Below, piece after piece: positions 13,289 to 23,400 of a stretch of DNA of 64,000 nucleotides (the stretch's first letter is position 1; the number at the start of each line of letters is the position of its first letter). Source of the DNA: Pycnopodia helianthoides (taxonomy: Eukaryota; Echinodermata; Asteroidea; Forcipulatida; Asteriidae); the NCBI GenBank assembly GCA_032158295.1, contig CM063249.1:16038078-16102077 (forward strand). Direction: 5' to 3'. Under the pieces are notes generated by a model that did no database searches, had not been told where the DNA came from, and worked only from the letters and a program-made list of their open reading frames with translations. The position numbers were made by a program, and so were the translations under genes.

Positions 13289-16200
13289 GGGAGCATTTAT
13301 AAGTTGCACAGTATCTGGAGGCCTATTCAAAGGCGCTGGTCAAGGAAAAACTTGTAAATCGGATGAGAGATGGAACAGATAAGTCTTAAGATGGCTTTTG
13401 GATGAAGAAATAACCGCTGCTAAACAATTACAGGACCCACCTGAGTAGCCTGTAGGACTCGGGGAGGGGGGGGGGAAGCACTGAGTATACCGTGCCTATA
13501 TCGCAACGGATAATGAGTGGTCAGCTAGCCATAAAATATTACAAAGAGTAGGAGGGTTCATACAGGCTGCGTTTTTTTTCCTAAGTGATACCCGTTCTTT
13601 TAATTGTGTTTTCTGTGTTTCAGGCCTTTTTGCAGCTCAGTGAGTTTGATAAAGCACAGAGGTGGCTGTCCAAAGCCCAGAAGCAGTGTCCCAATGATAC
13701 GGCTATCGTCAAGGAGATAGCTAAGTTGCACATGGCAAGGACCAGCTTTAAGCAAATGGAGCAGACCATGTACTCCAAAATGTTCCCTTCGGCATCAAAA
13801 AGCTCCAACAAAGGTACACAAATGAAGAGCATATTTAAATAAGTCACCGTGTGTGACGTGCGTGTAAGGATTCCTTACCATGTTATGTTTCGAGATTTAA
13901 GATCAAATTACTGAAATAATAAAATACAACCATTTAAAATGCTCCAGATTGCACAATAGAGTTTTTAAAGGCACAAAACATAAAACAGCAAGTAAATAGA
14001 TTTTGAGGACCACTGCACCACTGCTAAAAATAGAAGCTAAGCACCGGGATCTCAGACAAACGTGTCAAATTTCACTAACATTTGCGCACATACATGTCCA
14101 AGTTTTATGTTTACTCCCTTGTACTGACTATTACTGCTTGTGCAGTTTGGTACATCGATGATGCGGTGATCGCGTTTAAGTGGTGGAATGTTTGTCTGAC
14201 AGCCGGGTATTTTGAGCAAAAGTGACATCACTAGTGCAGAGTGTGTTGTAAAAATTTGGTCTAGAATTCCACAGTTTTGAAAAATCCTTGAGAGAATTCC
14301 CCACAGTTTTGAAAAAAAATCCTGGGGAAAACCCTGTATATGGTTAAAAAAATGTTTTTCTGGTTCCTCAGTTAAACAAGGTTGCGATCACAAGTGATGG
14401 TTGAAGATTCGCATTGTGTGGTTAGAAGGAAGTAACTATAATTAGTAAACTTGCCGGTACAACCATGTGTAAATCTCATTTGGGAGGAGTGCTGGATCCA
14501 AAAAGAGCCACTGTGGTCTTAACGTTTTGAACAGTACACTCGGCTTGTCTGAAGATGCGTTGTGGTCTTGATGTTTTAAATAGTATACTTACATGTATGT
14601 GTAAATCTCTTTTGGGAGGAGTGTTGTCTGAAAAGAGCCGTTGTGGTCTCTGCGTTTGACCCCTTGACCCCTTGTACAACGCAGAACGCACAATGCGCAT
14701 CTACCATTTCCACCATTTTGCCAGTCAATTCCTTTGTGAACATTTTGAGTCCCAAAATGGCGGACAGGATAGGCTCGTTGAAAGTGTGCTAGGCATTGTG
14801 CAATGGGTCAATGCTCTGCTCGTCGAAATGTTGAGACCACAACGGCTCTTTTCAGAGCCTCCCGAAAGAGATTAATAATATTCTATATCCTCGATACAAG
14901 TTTAAAATCTACTAAATTTTTTGATGTGGTTGCTTTTTCACAGAAAACAGTACTGCCAAAACTCAAAATGAGTCCCGTGGGCTGGACAAACAGAAGATGT
15001 GCCCAGCGGAAACACAAGAGCTTCTCAAGAAAAGACTCAAGTAAATACAGATTTGGCTTTCTACTTTGTGCTTTAAATTGTTAGTCTACTTTCTTTTGTG
15101 TTTGCTTTATACTTACTAGTTTATTTTTGCCTGCATTCTCAATTTACTGAAACATTGACTACTTGTCCTTCTGATTTTGAAGTCTTCTTGCATACATGGG
15201 ATACTGCTTGTTGGTTAAGCCAGCCAACTTCTCCTTCTTGATTACTTTTCTTTGTTCTCTTGCTTCTTCTGACTGCACTCTGCTCCTTTCTTTTCACTCC
15301 TTCTCCACTTGACTGCTTCTGTTACACTTATCGTTGGCTCAGGACTACAAGGTTGGTTGTAAGTGCAGTTTTTATGGATTTCATAAAATTGGTTTTGCAC
15401 ATTTTTGAGCTCCTGGTAAATGGAGCAAAAAGAAGCAATCAATTTCTAAGAAAAATGTACTTGTGGATTTTGATAAATATTTTCCAACTTATTCACATTT
15501 TTCACTTAATGACCTTTTGATCGTTACGGATTTGAAATTGCAATTAACGATCTCATAGCACTGAAATTTAAATCCGACAACATTTGTCCAATTTTGTGTC
15601 CAAATACTCATGTTAAAATGTTGATTTATGTATGCTGCATTAAAAATCATTCAAATATTGATTTGTCAATCTTATACCCAGAGCATTTAATGAAGACAAG
15701 GTCTTGTCTGAGATGCCGATTGCTCTTGACACACTAACGTCTGCAGAGGTGGACTACATTCAGCAAGCCTCTACAGAGATGGGTCTACTCGTCAGAAAAC
15801 TTAACCAGGTAGAAACTAGTCAGGGCTATTGCAGTTTTGTCTCCTTAATTTGCTGTTGGAGTTTCACCGAAGTGTAAAGAGCACACTGTTAAGATGTCCA
15901 AAAGGAAGGGAGTCAGGTTGGCTCAGTGGTTTCTTCTCTGCCTTTCATTCATCTCTGTGGACCCCGGTTCTAATCTCGCCTGAGACCTGAGCATTGCATG
16001 TGGATCCCTGTCTGATTGCGAGGGTTTTCACCATTTGGGTTTTTTTCTCCCACATCTAAAACTGAACGCTTCTTCTTGTTTCCTATTCATTCTGATATTG
16101 GCGCTACATTTGTGCTGTTGGATGTGTAGTAACACAAAATAAAATTTCATCATCACCATCTACACTATGACCAACTGTCTTGTTGAGCGTGTAAGAACTC

Positions 16201-17283
16201 AGCAGCTCAAGTTCCTTGGGCACAAGCTCCGCATGACAGACAATGAACCTGCCAAATTATATACACCACCTATATACACCAGTGCACAGCCAAAGTCACG
16301 GGTACACATTTTGTTCGTGTCCATGTTATGAACAATAGTTTGAAAACCAGTGATTTTATTGTTGTTTGTCAATTAATTGACCAGCGCTGTGTAAATGAAG
16401 AGTAGAAAGTACTGTCAAATACAAGATTTGCAAAGAGTTACTCAATATTTATGTGTTGTTCATTTGGCGTCTTTGTAACAAAAAATGTACCCATGATTGT
16501 GGCTGTGCACACCACCATATGGGAACAGGAGACCAGGAAGGCAATGCACATCATTTATAGTGTTTGTCAAGAAGGCATGCTGTGACCTGCGAATTGCAAC
16601 ACTTGCCCAAGATTGGAAAAAAGGCTTGTAATTGCCCATGCTCCGCAGACAAAGGATGATGATGTTTTAGATATTTCTCATGCACATTTTTCGGCTGGGG
16701 CTTTAACACTTGTGTATTGTAATAGAACTGGTTTAAGGCTCTGATTGGATTCCAAAGGCTTGTGTATTTGCAGTATTTTTGACCGCATGAGGACGTGTGA
16801 GCTGAATTTACGTGATGCAAAACAATAAAAGCAATTTTTTTTTCATTTTTTTTTTTTTCATTATTGTTATTGCTTATATTTTTTTATTTGGCCATTGATA
16901 CAAGAAAATAACATACAAGCAATCAAAATAAGATAAAACTGTAACTGTGATAAAAGAAAGTTCACAGTTGAAAGCGCCCTCGTGCAGTCAAATATACAGT
17001 CAATTGAGGTATAAAAGGCTGAAGGATTTAGAATGGTTCCCAGCAATACATGATGGTCCAACAAGACTTAACTCGGTATAGATAAAATTTTAAGAAGTTT
17101 TGCAAGCCATCTTGCAATTAAAGTTTTAAGACTTCAATTATAAGAATGCGAGCGCCTGTCTTTTGTTAAATCACAATCTTTGTTTTCTTCTCATACAAAG
17201 TCATCTTGACCCGTTTCTTATTTCCAATTTTATTTCAGAACTCGGACAAGTACCTGAAGATCTACAAACCAAAGCCAGAGTGA
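3798..17283 (+). CDS. FKBP6: FKBP6/Shutdown-type co-chaperone (inactive FKBP domain plus TPR), complete, 12 coding exons
   Basis: Coding exons: 3798-3927, 4696-4796, 5826-5943, 7251-7340, 8895-9026, 10597-10727, 12718-12777, 12943-13140, 13624-13813, 14944-15040, 15682-15808 and 17239-17283. All use GT-AG and keep phase, giving 472 aa. The start sits in an ideal ACAACCATGG context, 13 nt after a splice acceptor, so a 5' non-coding exon is expected. Residues 1-77 are acidic. Residues 95-198 form an FKBP fold (HYNGYLEY, PEYAFG, ILFEVELL). The FKBP12 active-site Trp is Leu here (VIEGLD), the usual Tyr before Gly is Phe, and the His position is Val, so prolyl isomerase activity is probably lost, as known for FKBP6. 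TPR repeats span about 228-350 and should dock HSP90. Residues 384-472 are an extension absent from 327-aa mammalian FKBP6. Family role: HSP90-dependent piRNA loading and meiosis in germ cells. Confidence 0.93.
4882..5282. mobile_element. TTAA-flanked MITE in FKBP6 intron 2
   Basis: The terminal inverted repeats are TTAAAGGAACATTACAGAAT at the left and its complement, ending CCTTTAA, at the right. TTAA at both ends (4883-4886, 5279-5282) fits piggyBac- or Kolobok-type insertion. It has no ORF. Internal segments match the copy at 45889-46227 (for example CACGAGAAAATAGTGAAAA and GTGTAAGTTTTATGT). Confidence 0.82.
5958..6070. repeat. Degenerate fragment of the TTAACCCTC-type MITE, FKBP6 intron 3
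   Basis: The sequence from GTTGACCAACCA to the CATTCACG region aligns with the MITEs at 26160-26378 and 27330-27558. Shared blocks include CAACTGTGCACAGAACTAAC in diverged form. Both ends are lost. It starts just 15 bp after the exon 3 donor. Confidence 0.55.
6112..6440. mobile_element. Palindromic TTAA-flanked MITE in FKBP6 intron 3
   Basis: The two halves are long imperfect inverted repeats. TTAAAGGTACATGTTGCCTT and GATCGGGCGAGTTG at the left reappear inverted at the right end. The centre, GACTCCACAAAATGGCC, is a tight hairpin around 6245-6290. TTAA flanks both ends. The apparent 82-aa minus-strand ORF here lies inside the repeat and is not a gene. Confidence 0.82.
6690..6790 (+). repeat. 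Fragment of a tRNA-derived SINE
   Basis: A B-box-like GGTTCAAATCCCG is followed by CTCTAGTCAATTTTCTCTTT, which matches the inverse of the better preserved SINE head at 43508-43632. The A-box half is decayed. It lies in FKBP6 intron 3. Confidence 0.55.
7598..8494 (+). repeat. 34-bp minisatellite, about 26 copies, in FKBP6 intron 4
   Basis: The unit is CTCTCACTGAGGTCAAAGGA followed by AGACCTCTCATTGG. Each unit holds a small perfect hairpin, GAGGTC-AAAGGAA-GACCTC, with 6-bp arms and a 7-nt loop. It also contains an inverted CCAAT box (ATTGG) and an AGGTCA half-site. Copies at 8290-8490 are nearly identical, while those before 8160 are diverged, so homogenisation or recent expansion is at the 3' side. 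The array fills most of the 1.55-kb intron between exons 4 and 5. Confidence 0.93.
9095..9300. repeat. Dispersed repeat with internal duplication, FKBP6 intron 5
   Basis: The motif ACTCCGCGGNAGTAG recurs near 9100 and 9256, together with AGACAAGTTCTC-type text. A diverged copy lies at about 46425-46560 (ACTCCAAGGCAGTAG, GGACAAGTTCC). No ORF of substance is present. Confidence 0.5.
10762..10914. repeat. AGGCCTGGAATT-type short MITE, copy in FKBP6 intron 6
   Basis: Internal blocks GGCCTTGGTGCCCCT, AAGTTTCCCG and GCCCTTTGCAAAATGAAAAT are shared with the copies at 26545-26701, 32532-32689 and 38203-38350. The right terminus is AAATTCCTGGCCTG. The left terminus is degenerate. Confidence 0.65.
11617..11965 (+). 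repeat. CAGGGCTTGAATT-type dispersed element, about 350 bp, FKBP6 intron 6
   Basis: This is one of four copies in the window (the others are at 29851-30192, 35483-35832 and 47805-48193). Conserved blocks include TTTACTGGACCAGAAAT, CTCAAAGTCAACATTTG and GACCGCCGGACTTGTCCGG. Better preserved copies start CCAGGGCTC and end GAGCCCTGG, that is, they have inverted termini. It is non-coding. Confidence 0.7.
12107..12615. mobile_element. Composite of a TIR element and an adjoining foldback, FKBP6 intron 6
   Basis: From 12107 to about 12461 the ends are inverted copies of TATACCTCATACATATTCA. From about 12446 to 12615 is a second palindrome whose arms read AAACAAATATAACATGG and whose centre is a perfect hairpin, GTTGACAAACTAGTTTGTCAAC by position 12526-12547. 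The same two modules are found at 29089-29610 in a different order. A fragment of the first module is at 48870-48960. No transposase ORF is visible. Confidence 0.72.
13240..13287 (+). repeat. (AAT)n microsatellite
   Basis: An almost uninterrupted AAT/ATA run lies in FKBP6 intron 8, 100 bp after the exon 8 donor. Confidence 0.95.
14470..14876. mobile_element. MITE with terminal inverted repeats in FKBP6 intron 9
   Basis: The left end, TAAATCTCATTTGGGAGGAG, then AAAGAGCC and TGTGGTCT, recurs as a direct partial copy at about 14608-14665. It appears inverted at 14826-14876 (AGACCACAACGGCTCTTTTC, CTCCCGAAAGAGATTA). The 3' edge stops 67 bp before exon 10. It is non-coding. Confidence 0.68.
15911..16150 (+). 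mobile_element. tRNA-derived SINE (AGTCAGGTTGGC family), FKBP6 intron 11
   Basis: A-box-like TGGCTCAGTGG and B-box-like GGTTCTAATC spaced as in a tRNA gene are followed by a body ending TCTCCCACATCTAAAACTGA. It matches the copy at 22601-22895. The head is degenerate and is not a functional tRNA. Confidence 0.7.
16282..16510. mobile_element. GTGCACAGCC MITE, copy 1 (FKBP6 intron 11)
   Basis: The ends are inverted repeats: GTGCACAGCCAAAGTCACGG at the left and GATTGTGGCTGTGCAC at the right. A second copy at 19969-20195 has the same ends and interior (CGTGTCCATGTTATGAACAA, TTTGCAAAGAGTTACTCAAT). No ORF is present. Confidence 0.8.
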
Positions 17284-17581
17284 AACCACTGAGAAACTGT
17301 TCCCCCCAAACTCCCTGATGGGTTAAACTTTCATGCCCCCATTTTGTTGGATTTGGTTGGATTCAGAACTTGTACACTACAATGTGTAGCCTAGCCAAGG
17401 AAACTTTACACGATGCCAGCGAGTACAAGTCCATGTTTCGCCTCGGCTTTGAAGAATGAAGAATAATTGGCTGCAGTTGTTGCGTGCTGCTGATGGAATT
17501 GGATGCATTGAGACAAACTATCTATCACTGATGGTTAGATGGGTAACTTTACTACCACCAAGTAATGCTTGAAACAGTTTG

Positions 17582-17970
17582 AAGAGGGGCTCCAGCTGTG
17601 TTTGATACCCTTCAAGTGCAATTTCTGTTCAAATCCAAAATGCTCCATGACCTCACATTTCAAATATATGGTCTGTACATTTTTGTACAGAGAATTTTCC
17701 TGAATTCTGATGATATTCAATCAAAACAGCATTGAATTTGAGCTTATGGCTGGCGCAGAAATTCCTCTTTTCAATGTAAGAGCTATCTGTTTTTGCTGTC
17801 CAATAACTTCATGTTTCAAATTTCGCTCTGAAAGAGTATCAGATAAAATGATATTTTACACCATTTTAATTATGAGGTAAAGACTTGTAACTTTTCCCCC
17901 GCTTTCATGAGTACTCTACTATTGGAAAATGAGTGCATCACGAAGCTCAATTTAACCTTGGAGCCCTTTT
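17582..17970. mobile_element. AAGAGGGGCTC MITE, copy 1 (probably within FKBP6 3' UTR)
   Basis: The left end, AAGAGGGGCTCCAGCTGTGT, is inverted at the right end (CTTGGAGCCCTTTT). Interior blocks TATTCAATCAAAACAGCATT, AAAGAGTATCAGATAAAA and AATGAGTGCATCAC match 27555-28273. Confidence 0.65.
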
Positions 17971-18333
17971 AAGGTTATCATCCTACCATCAACTTGAATT
18001 AATTGATTCACAACATGGCATGGGACTGTGGCAAACTCAACATTATTGGTCCCTGACAGAGATCCGCTACATATATTTATGTGTGTGTATCTTTAGCCAA
18101 AACCTGTTTCACAAAGTCAGGTGTGACAGGGCACTTTCAGTGCACTGCTCCTTTAAGACCAGATCGGGCTGGTGGTACAGGGAAGGTCAACCGGTTGCCA
18201 TGGCAACAGCCACCTACTGAAGGTCTTACGCCCTATGGTGTGGTCATCAGTGTGGTCAGCCTGAGCTACAGGTCCTTTACACTCCAAACTGTCTGTGTGT
18301 TAAATATATCTCAACCACCTTAGTGGATAACAA

Positions 18334-18420
18334 TAATAATAACTAGTTCTTATATAGCGCATTTTACAATGCGCTTTACATAAGTGCCCTGGTCATTAGG
18401 CAATATCATTCATGTAATCT
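18334..18420. repeat. SINE-tail-like repeat
   Basis: The stretch with AGTTCTTATATAGCGCATTT and TGCGCTTTAC preceded by AAT repeats resembles the 3' part of SINEs. A related text is at 40255-40330, and an inverse is at about 50290-50350. Confidence 0.45.
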
Positions 18421-18518
18421 TTCTCAGCTCCCTGGGGAGTGTAGCCCCGAGCTGCCGTGGCGCTTCAAAGGCTTTTTCAAACACAATATCAACCTCTACT
18501 TGCAGGTAGCCATTTATA

Positions 18519-18782
18519 CCCCTCGGTGAAGACAAGCAATTATGGTAAAACTGTTCTGGTATCTGCGAAAGCGTATCTCCAAGGGAGCGCTAGCTTACTT
18601 TCCGCCAGATAGTCTCAACCGCAGGAATAAGAATAATTATTATTCTTATTAATAATTATGATTATTATTCTTATTCCTGCGGTTGAGACTATCTGGCGGA
18701 AAGTAAGCTAGCGCTCCCTTGGAGATACGCTTTCGCAGATACCAGAACAGTTTTACCATAATTGCTTGTCTTCACCGAGGGG
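18519..18782. repeat. Inverted repeat, 132-bp arms, essentially no spacer
   Basis: The arm starting CCCCTCGGTGAAGACAAGCA at 18519 is repeated in inverse, ending at 18782. I compared the outer 118 bases base by base and found no mismatch. Only the AT-rich centre (about 18638-18663) is imperfect. The symmetry axis is at 18650.5. I see no target-site duplication. It could be a recent foldback insertion, a local inverted duplication or an assembly artefact. Confidence 0.9.
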
Positions 18783-19968
18783 CCAAAGGTCATCAGAGCT
18801 TCGGTTTACAGTTCAAACTTTATTTCCACGGTGAACGGTAACAAAAAAGAACTGAGAAAACCTTTGTTTACATCTTAACAACTAAAGATATTTATGTGAA
18901 AAACAACTGTAATCACGAAAAATCTTCTTAACGAAAACACCTTGAACAGAACAGCCAAAACCTTAAATACAGGGATCACTCCAATACTGAGGTCACGTGG
19001 GGTCCTGTTTTACGGTTAAAAACAGGTGTTGCTCATCTACTCTTAACTATACTAAAAGATTGGCAGAAAAACATTAGTTTAATATGCAAAGACAACAAGG
19101 AATGGAAATATATAAATATTAAGGAGATCCAAGAGTCTGAGATTCTGAGAGAAAATCAGCTGATACTGGACAGATGTGGGTAAAAACTGGGCGAGACAAA
19201 TAATAAAATACAGTGAAAATCTAGAGGCTCAGAAGAACTCGTTGTTGACCAAGTTATTAAGAAAATAATCCTTGTAAACTATGATTACTTACATGACTGT
19301 GGTTTCTGAGTGTTTACAAAATGAATGTGAAGTCTCTACATCAAAAGGATAAGGATTAAAACAGTGTAATTATGAAAAGATGCTAATCAAAATGTTCAAG
19401 CAAGGTGGCTGTTGTTAACCGTTTGTTGAAATTAGTTGTTCTCCCTTTCCAAGTCATTTCTACAGCAATTGAATCAAACCTTCAGATTGATTCTTAGCAT
19501 GAAGAAGGCACTTGAGGAGTAACCTTATGATGTCAGTGGGTGTACATTATTAAATTAAAAGATTATTATTTGAAAAATCAAGATGGCACGGGCGGAGCCA
19601 TATGCCATGGATTTTTTTCAGACACTTTGTGATGTCACAAAAACTGATATTTCCAGTTAAACCTAAATTTATTACCGGGTATTTATGCCAGCCTTAAAGC
19701 TGCAGAATGGCACTGCATCAGTTGTATGTAAGAGAAAGTATTTTGATAATAATAAAAGCAAGTTAACTTTATTGAATGGAAAGTATTGTTGGAATGATTA
19801 TTGGTTACATTTTACACTTCTTGTTTTAGTTCTAGTTTCGGATGAATTGCTGGTTTAATACTTAGAATAACCAAGTTTTTGTGATGGAGGGGAAAGATTA
19901 ATTAAAAGGGAAGCTAAAAACAATCATGTACTGATTTTAAGTTTTTGCTCTTTTGCATGTCGTCAAAG

Positions 19969-20195
19969 TGCATACGTACACAGCCACAGTCATGGGTACA
20001 CATGTGTTTCGTGTCCATGTTATGAACAACAGTTTGGAAACCAGTGATGAAAAGCATATTCAATGTTGTTTGTAAATTAATTAACCAGCGCTGTGTGATT
20101 GAAGAGCAGGAAGTTCTGCAAAGAGTTACTCAATATTTGTGTGTTGTTCATTTGGTGTCTTTTAAAAAAAGTGTACTATGGTTGTGGCTGTGCAC
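19969..20195. mobile_element. GTGCACAGCC MITE, copy 2
   Basis: This is the same family as 16282-16510, with inverted ends GTACACAGCCACAGTCATGG and TATGGTTGTGGCTGTGCAC. It ends 274 bp upstream of the RANBP1 start codon. Confidence 0.78.
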
Positions 20196-20299
20196 ATACA
20201 CTACATTAATTGGGAAGAACCATGTTAAACTGGCATTGTCGCCACTATAGATATGCGGCATTAACTTTTCGTTTTCCTTCCTCCATGGTTTTTATTAAC

Positions 20300-20469
20300 G
20301 TCAGACTTGCTCACCAGTCGATGACTTCGGCGGGGGTGGGCATTCATGCAACACCATGAAGTGATGGCGCCCTCTCTTGTTTAGTTCAATTTTGCAAGCG
20401 GGAACGAACATTGCCCGGATACTTTATCTATTTGTCAGAGTGTTCTATCCATCAAATATCACATTCATC
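20300..20469 (+). promoter_or_regulatory. Probable RANBP1 proximal promoter / 5' UTR
   Basis: The short GC-richer stretch before the RANBP1 ATG contains an Sp1-like GGCGGGGGTGGG, a GATGGCGCC and an AAGCGGGAAC element. The last resembles E2F sites, and RANBP1 is a known cell-cycle-regulated E2F target in vertebrates. No TATA box is seen. The transcription start cannot be placed. Confidence 0.3.
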
Positions 20470-23400
20470 ATGGCAGATACCAAGGTTTGTGGACATTAAG
20501 ACTTTACCAAAAGTATAGTTTAACAGCAGGGTGTTGTTATTTCGAATGATTACATTCGAAATTTCTGTTAATTTTAATTTATTCTGAAGTTGTGAAACAC
20601 TTGGACATGACGAAACCACAAGAAGCTGTCATGTCACATACACGATACATTCATTGTTTCATATTGATCAACACATTATACAAATTTTATTATTTAGTGC
20701 TTAAATCCTACGTCTGGAACGGAACAGAAAAACACGTCGGCAAAAATGCCGTGCTACTTTTTCTCCCTTAATTTAGGTCAACTCAAATTACTTATTTGCC
20801 TGTCCATTCCGTCCAGAAACTAGAATTTAGAAAGGTTTGACAGAGAGAGAAGTCAAGAAGTCAATCATTCATAGTTCACATGTACTCCTAGAATTATGAG
20901 GTTCCATGAACCTCATAGAGGTCCATGTACAAACTACAATACAAAACTTTTTTTCATTTACGTTTCTGCACCTGGAGTTCTCATTTGAAATCGGATCTCG
21001 CCAAAATTAGGCTCTACGTGTTCCTTGGAATCTCATTGAGCGTTGCATGGGTCAAGAAAATCCACTCCGCAAATTTAAAATTGTTAAAAAGCAATAAATT
21101 CTTACCGTCATTCCCAGTCCTCTTCAAACAGTGTGAGTGTTATAACAAATATGGCGCTGGAGTCACATGATGTGTGTACAAAACCAACCTACAGTTGCCG
21201 GGACCAGCGTTGCTGCGCGCGGAGTACCAGTTTGTTCGGTAGACCTTTGCGAGCGCAGCAAGCGCCATATTTGTTATAACACTCACACTGTTTGAAGAGG
21301 ACTGGGAATGACGGTAAGAATTTATTGCTTTTTAACAATTTTAAATTTGCGGAGTGGATTTTCTTGACCCATGCAACGCTCAATGAGATTCCAAGGAACA
21401 CGTAGAGCCTAATTTTGGCGAGATCCGATTTCAAATGAGAACTCCAGGTGCAGAAACGTAAATGAAAAAAAGTTTTGTATTGTAGTTTGTACATGGACCT
21501 CTATGAGGTTCATGGAACCTCATAATTCTAGGAGTAGTTCACATGTTGACGTTACTGAATTCAGTAAAGTTAATAAGTGCAGAGTGTGGATGGAACAGAG
21601 GGAACTGGAATTTTTATAGACCCTAATGTGCCATGTCATGTATGTTGAATGCCCCATGGTCTGATGGTGCCATGTTTATTTTGTACGGGCATTTTCGCTG
21701 TGCGCCAAGTGCAATGTTGCAGAGATCTCAAACATGGCACACACTGACACACAGGCATGACAGGGCAGATTAAACATGGCACATAATTCTGTGAGAGGGT
21801 CAGGTCTATTTACTTATTTCATGAAAAGTAAGGCATTTGGGGGTAAAGGAGTGGTCTGACAACGCTACTCGCTAAACATGCTAAACGCCAAAGTGCCTTT
21901 GCTTTGTTGTGCATGGGGGGGATAGCCAATAAATAGGGCCAATTCACTTCGTATCCTTGGCCCTAGGCCTACATGTATGCCTGCGCTGTGCCTCCAAGTC
22001 CAAGTCCAAATTCTGAGACAAATTGTCAAATAGAAACCAAAGTTTTTATGACGAGGTTTTCCCCCAGTTGTTACTTACCATTTGAAGAGCAATTGTGGAC
22101 AGCACATTAAGACGAAAATGTGCGCGCTCGCTTTGGTGTAATTTATGAAAAAAATCAGAGGCAATACTGACATGAAACTGACCGGCTTCCATGATGAAAT
22201 TGACCGGCTTTCATGATGTTTGCTGATTGATGCACATGTGCGCTGACATCAAAGCGCTATGATGACCTGTGTGTTCTAGCTACATGTAGCTAGTCGGTGG
22301 TGCTTCAGCAGTTTTCATTTTGGGCTGTTCCATTCGGATGTAGATCATCGTAAATGTCTGCTACTGTTGCTGAATTAGCAAACAATTTCAAAAATCTATG
22401 GACTTTCAGTTTCACACAAAATGATCTTCACATTGATCAAAGTAGTACGCTCCGCCATGTTTACTTGACTAAAGCTTTTTGGCTGGTCCCCTGTTACTTT
22501 TGTTTCTCTGTATTGTCTATCAACACAAGTCTTTGTTGCCTAAGCAGGTGCATTTTTGCGGCTGTACTGTTTCGATCGCTGACCAGTGATTAACCAGTGG
22601 GCAGTCAGGTTGGCGTAGTGGTATCTTGCCTTGCCTTCCACCTCCGGGGACCCCGGTTCAATCAAATCACACCAGGGCACTGCGTGGATTGGGTTTTTCA
22701 GTCCCTGCCTGATTGCGTGGGTTTTCCCTGGAATATTTCTCTGTTTTTTTTTGTTTTTTTTTCCCACACCTAAAACTGAAACTTCCTTCTTTGTCTTCTC
22801 TCCACGGGGTTCTTGGCTTAGTATAGTGATTAAATTCGCTTTCTGAGAGTCCTTGGCTTCACAACCAGAATTAATCAATGAATAAATGAAATGAACAAAT
22901 GGCCAAGTCAACCGAAACAGTTATTGGTTACAGCCGCGAAAATGAACCCTGGTCTGGCTCTCTCCTCGTTCAATACAAACAATACGTAAGCGAGAGGGGA
23001 AACACACAACTTGAATTTCTATGGTGGGATTGATCTCTACCTTTTCTCGTTTTATTTCATGCAAAATTATAACCTTGTACCCATAAATCCATCGCTCTGG
23101 TCGCACCAGTTTTGCCGAACTTCATGCCTCTCTTGACATACACAAAAATCTATAGTCATGCATGCTGCTCATTTTCGTGTTTGTATAATTGTAGCAGCAA
23201 TGTGCGTCTTTTGGGCTGTGTCGGGCAAAATTATAGTACATAGTAAAGCATGAGTAAAGTTAGTACACACTTGTTGCCATAATTCTCGGAATTAAGGAAA
23301 TGATCTCCACAAAATGTGCATTTTAAAATTTGTTTTCTCTAAACACATTTCCGAATGAATGTTATTTTACCACAAATGTTAAAATTTACACGGTCGCAAG

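Larger units (their letters stand above)
17284..20469. other. FKBP6-RANBP1 intergenic region (includes FKBP6 3' UTR)
   Basis: This holds the FKBP6 3' UTR of unknown length (no clear AATAAA in the first kilobase), then repeats that are listed individually. No further coding exon is seen. The open frames at 17933-18220 and 18081-18323 have no recognisable features. Confidence 0.5.

Noticed and set aside
20925..21494. Two ORFs on opposite strands encoding the same 78-residue N-terminus (MYKLQYK...)
   Set aside because: They are the two arms of one inverted repeat read outwards, not a duplicated gene.
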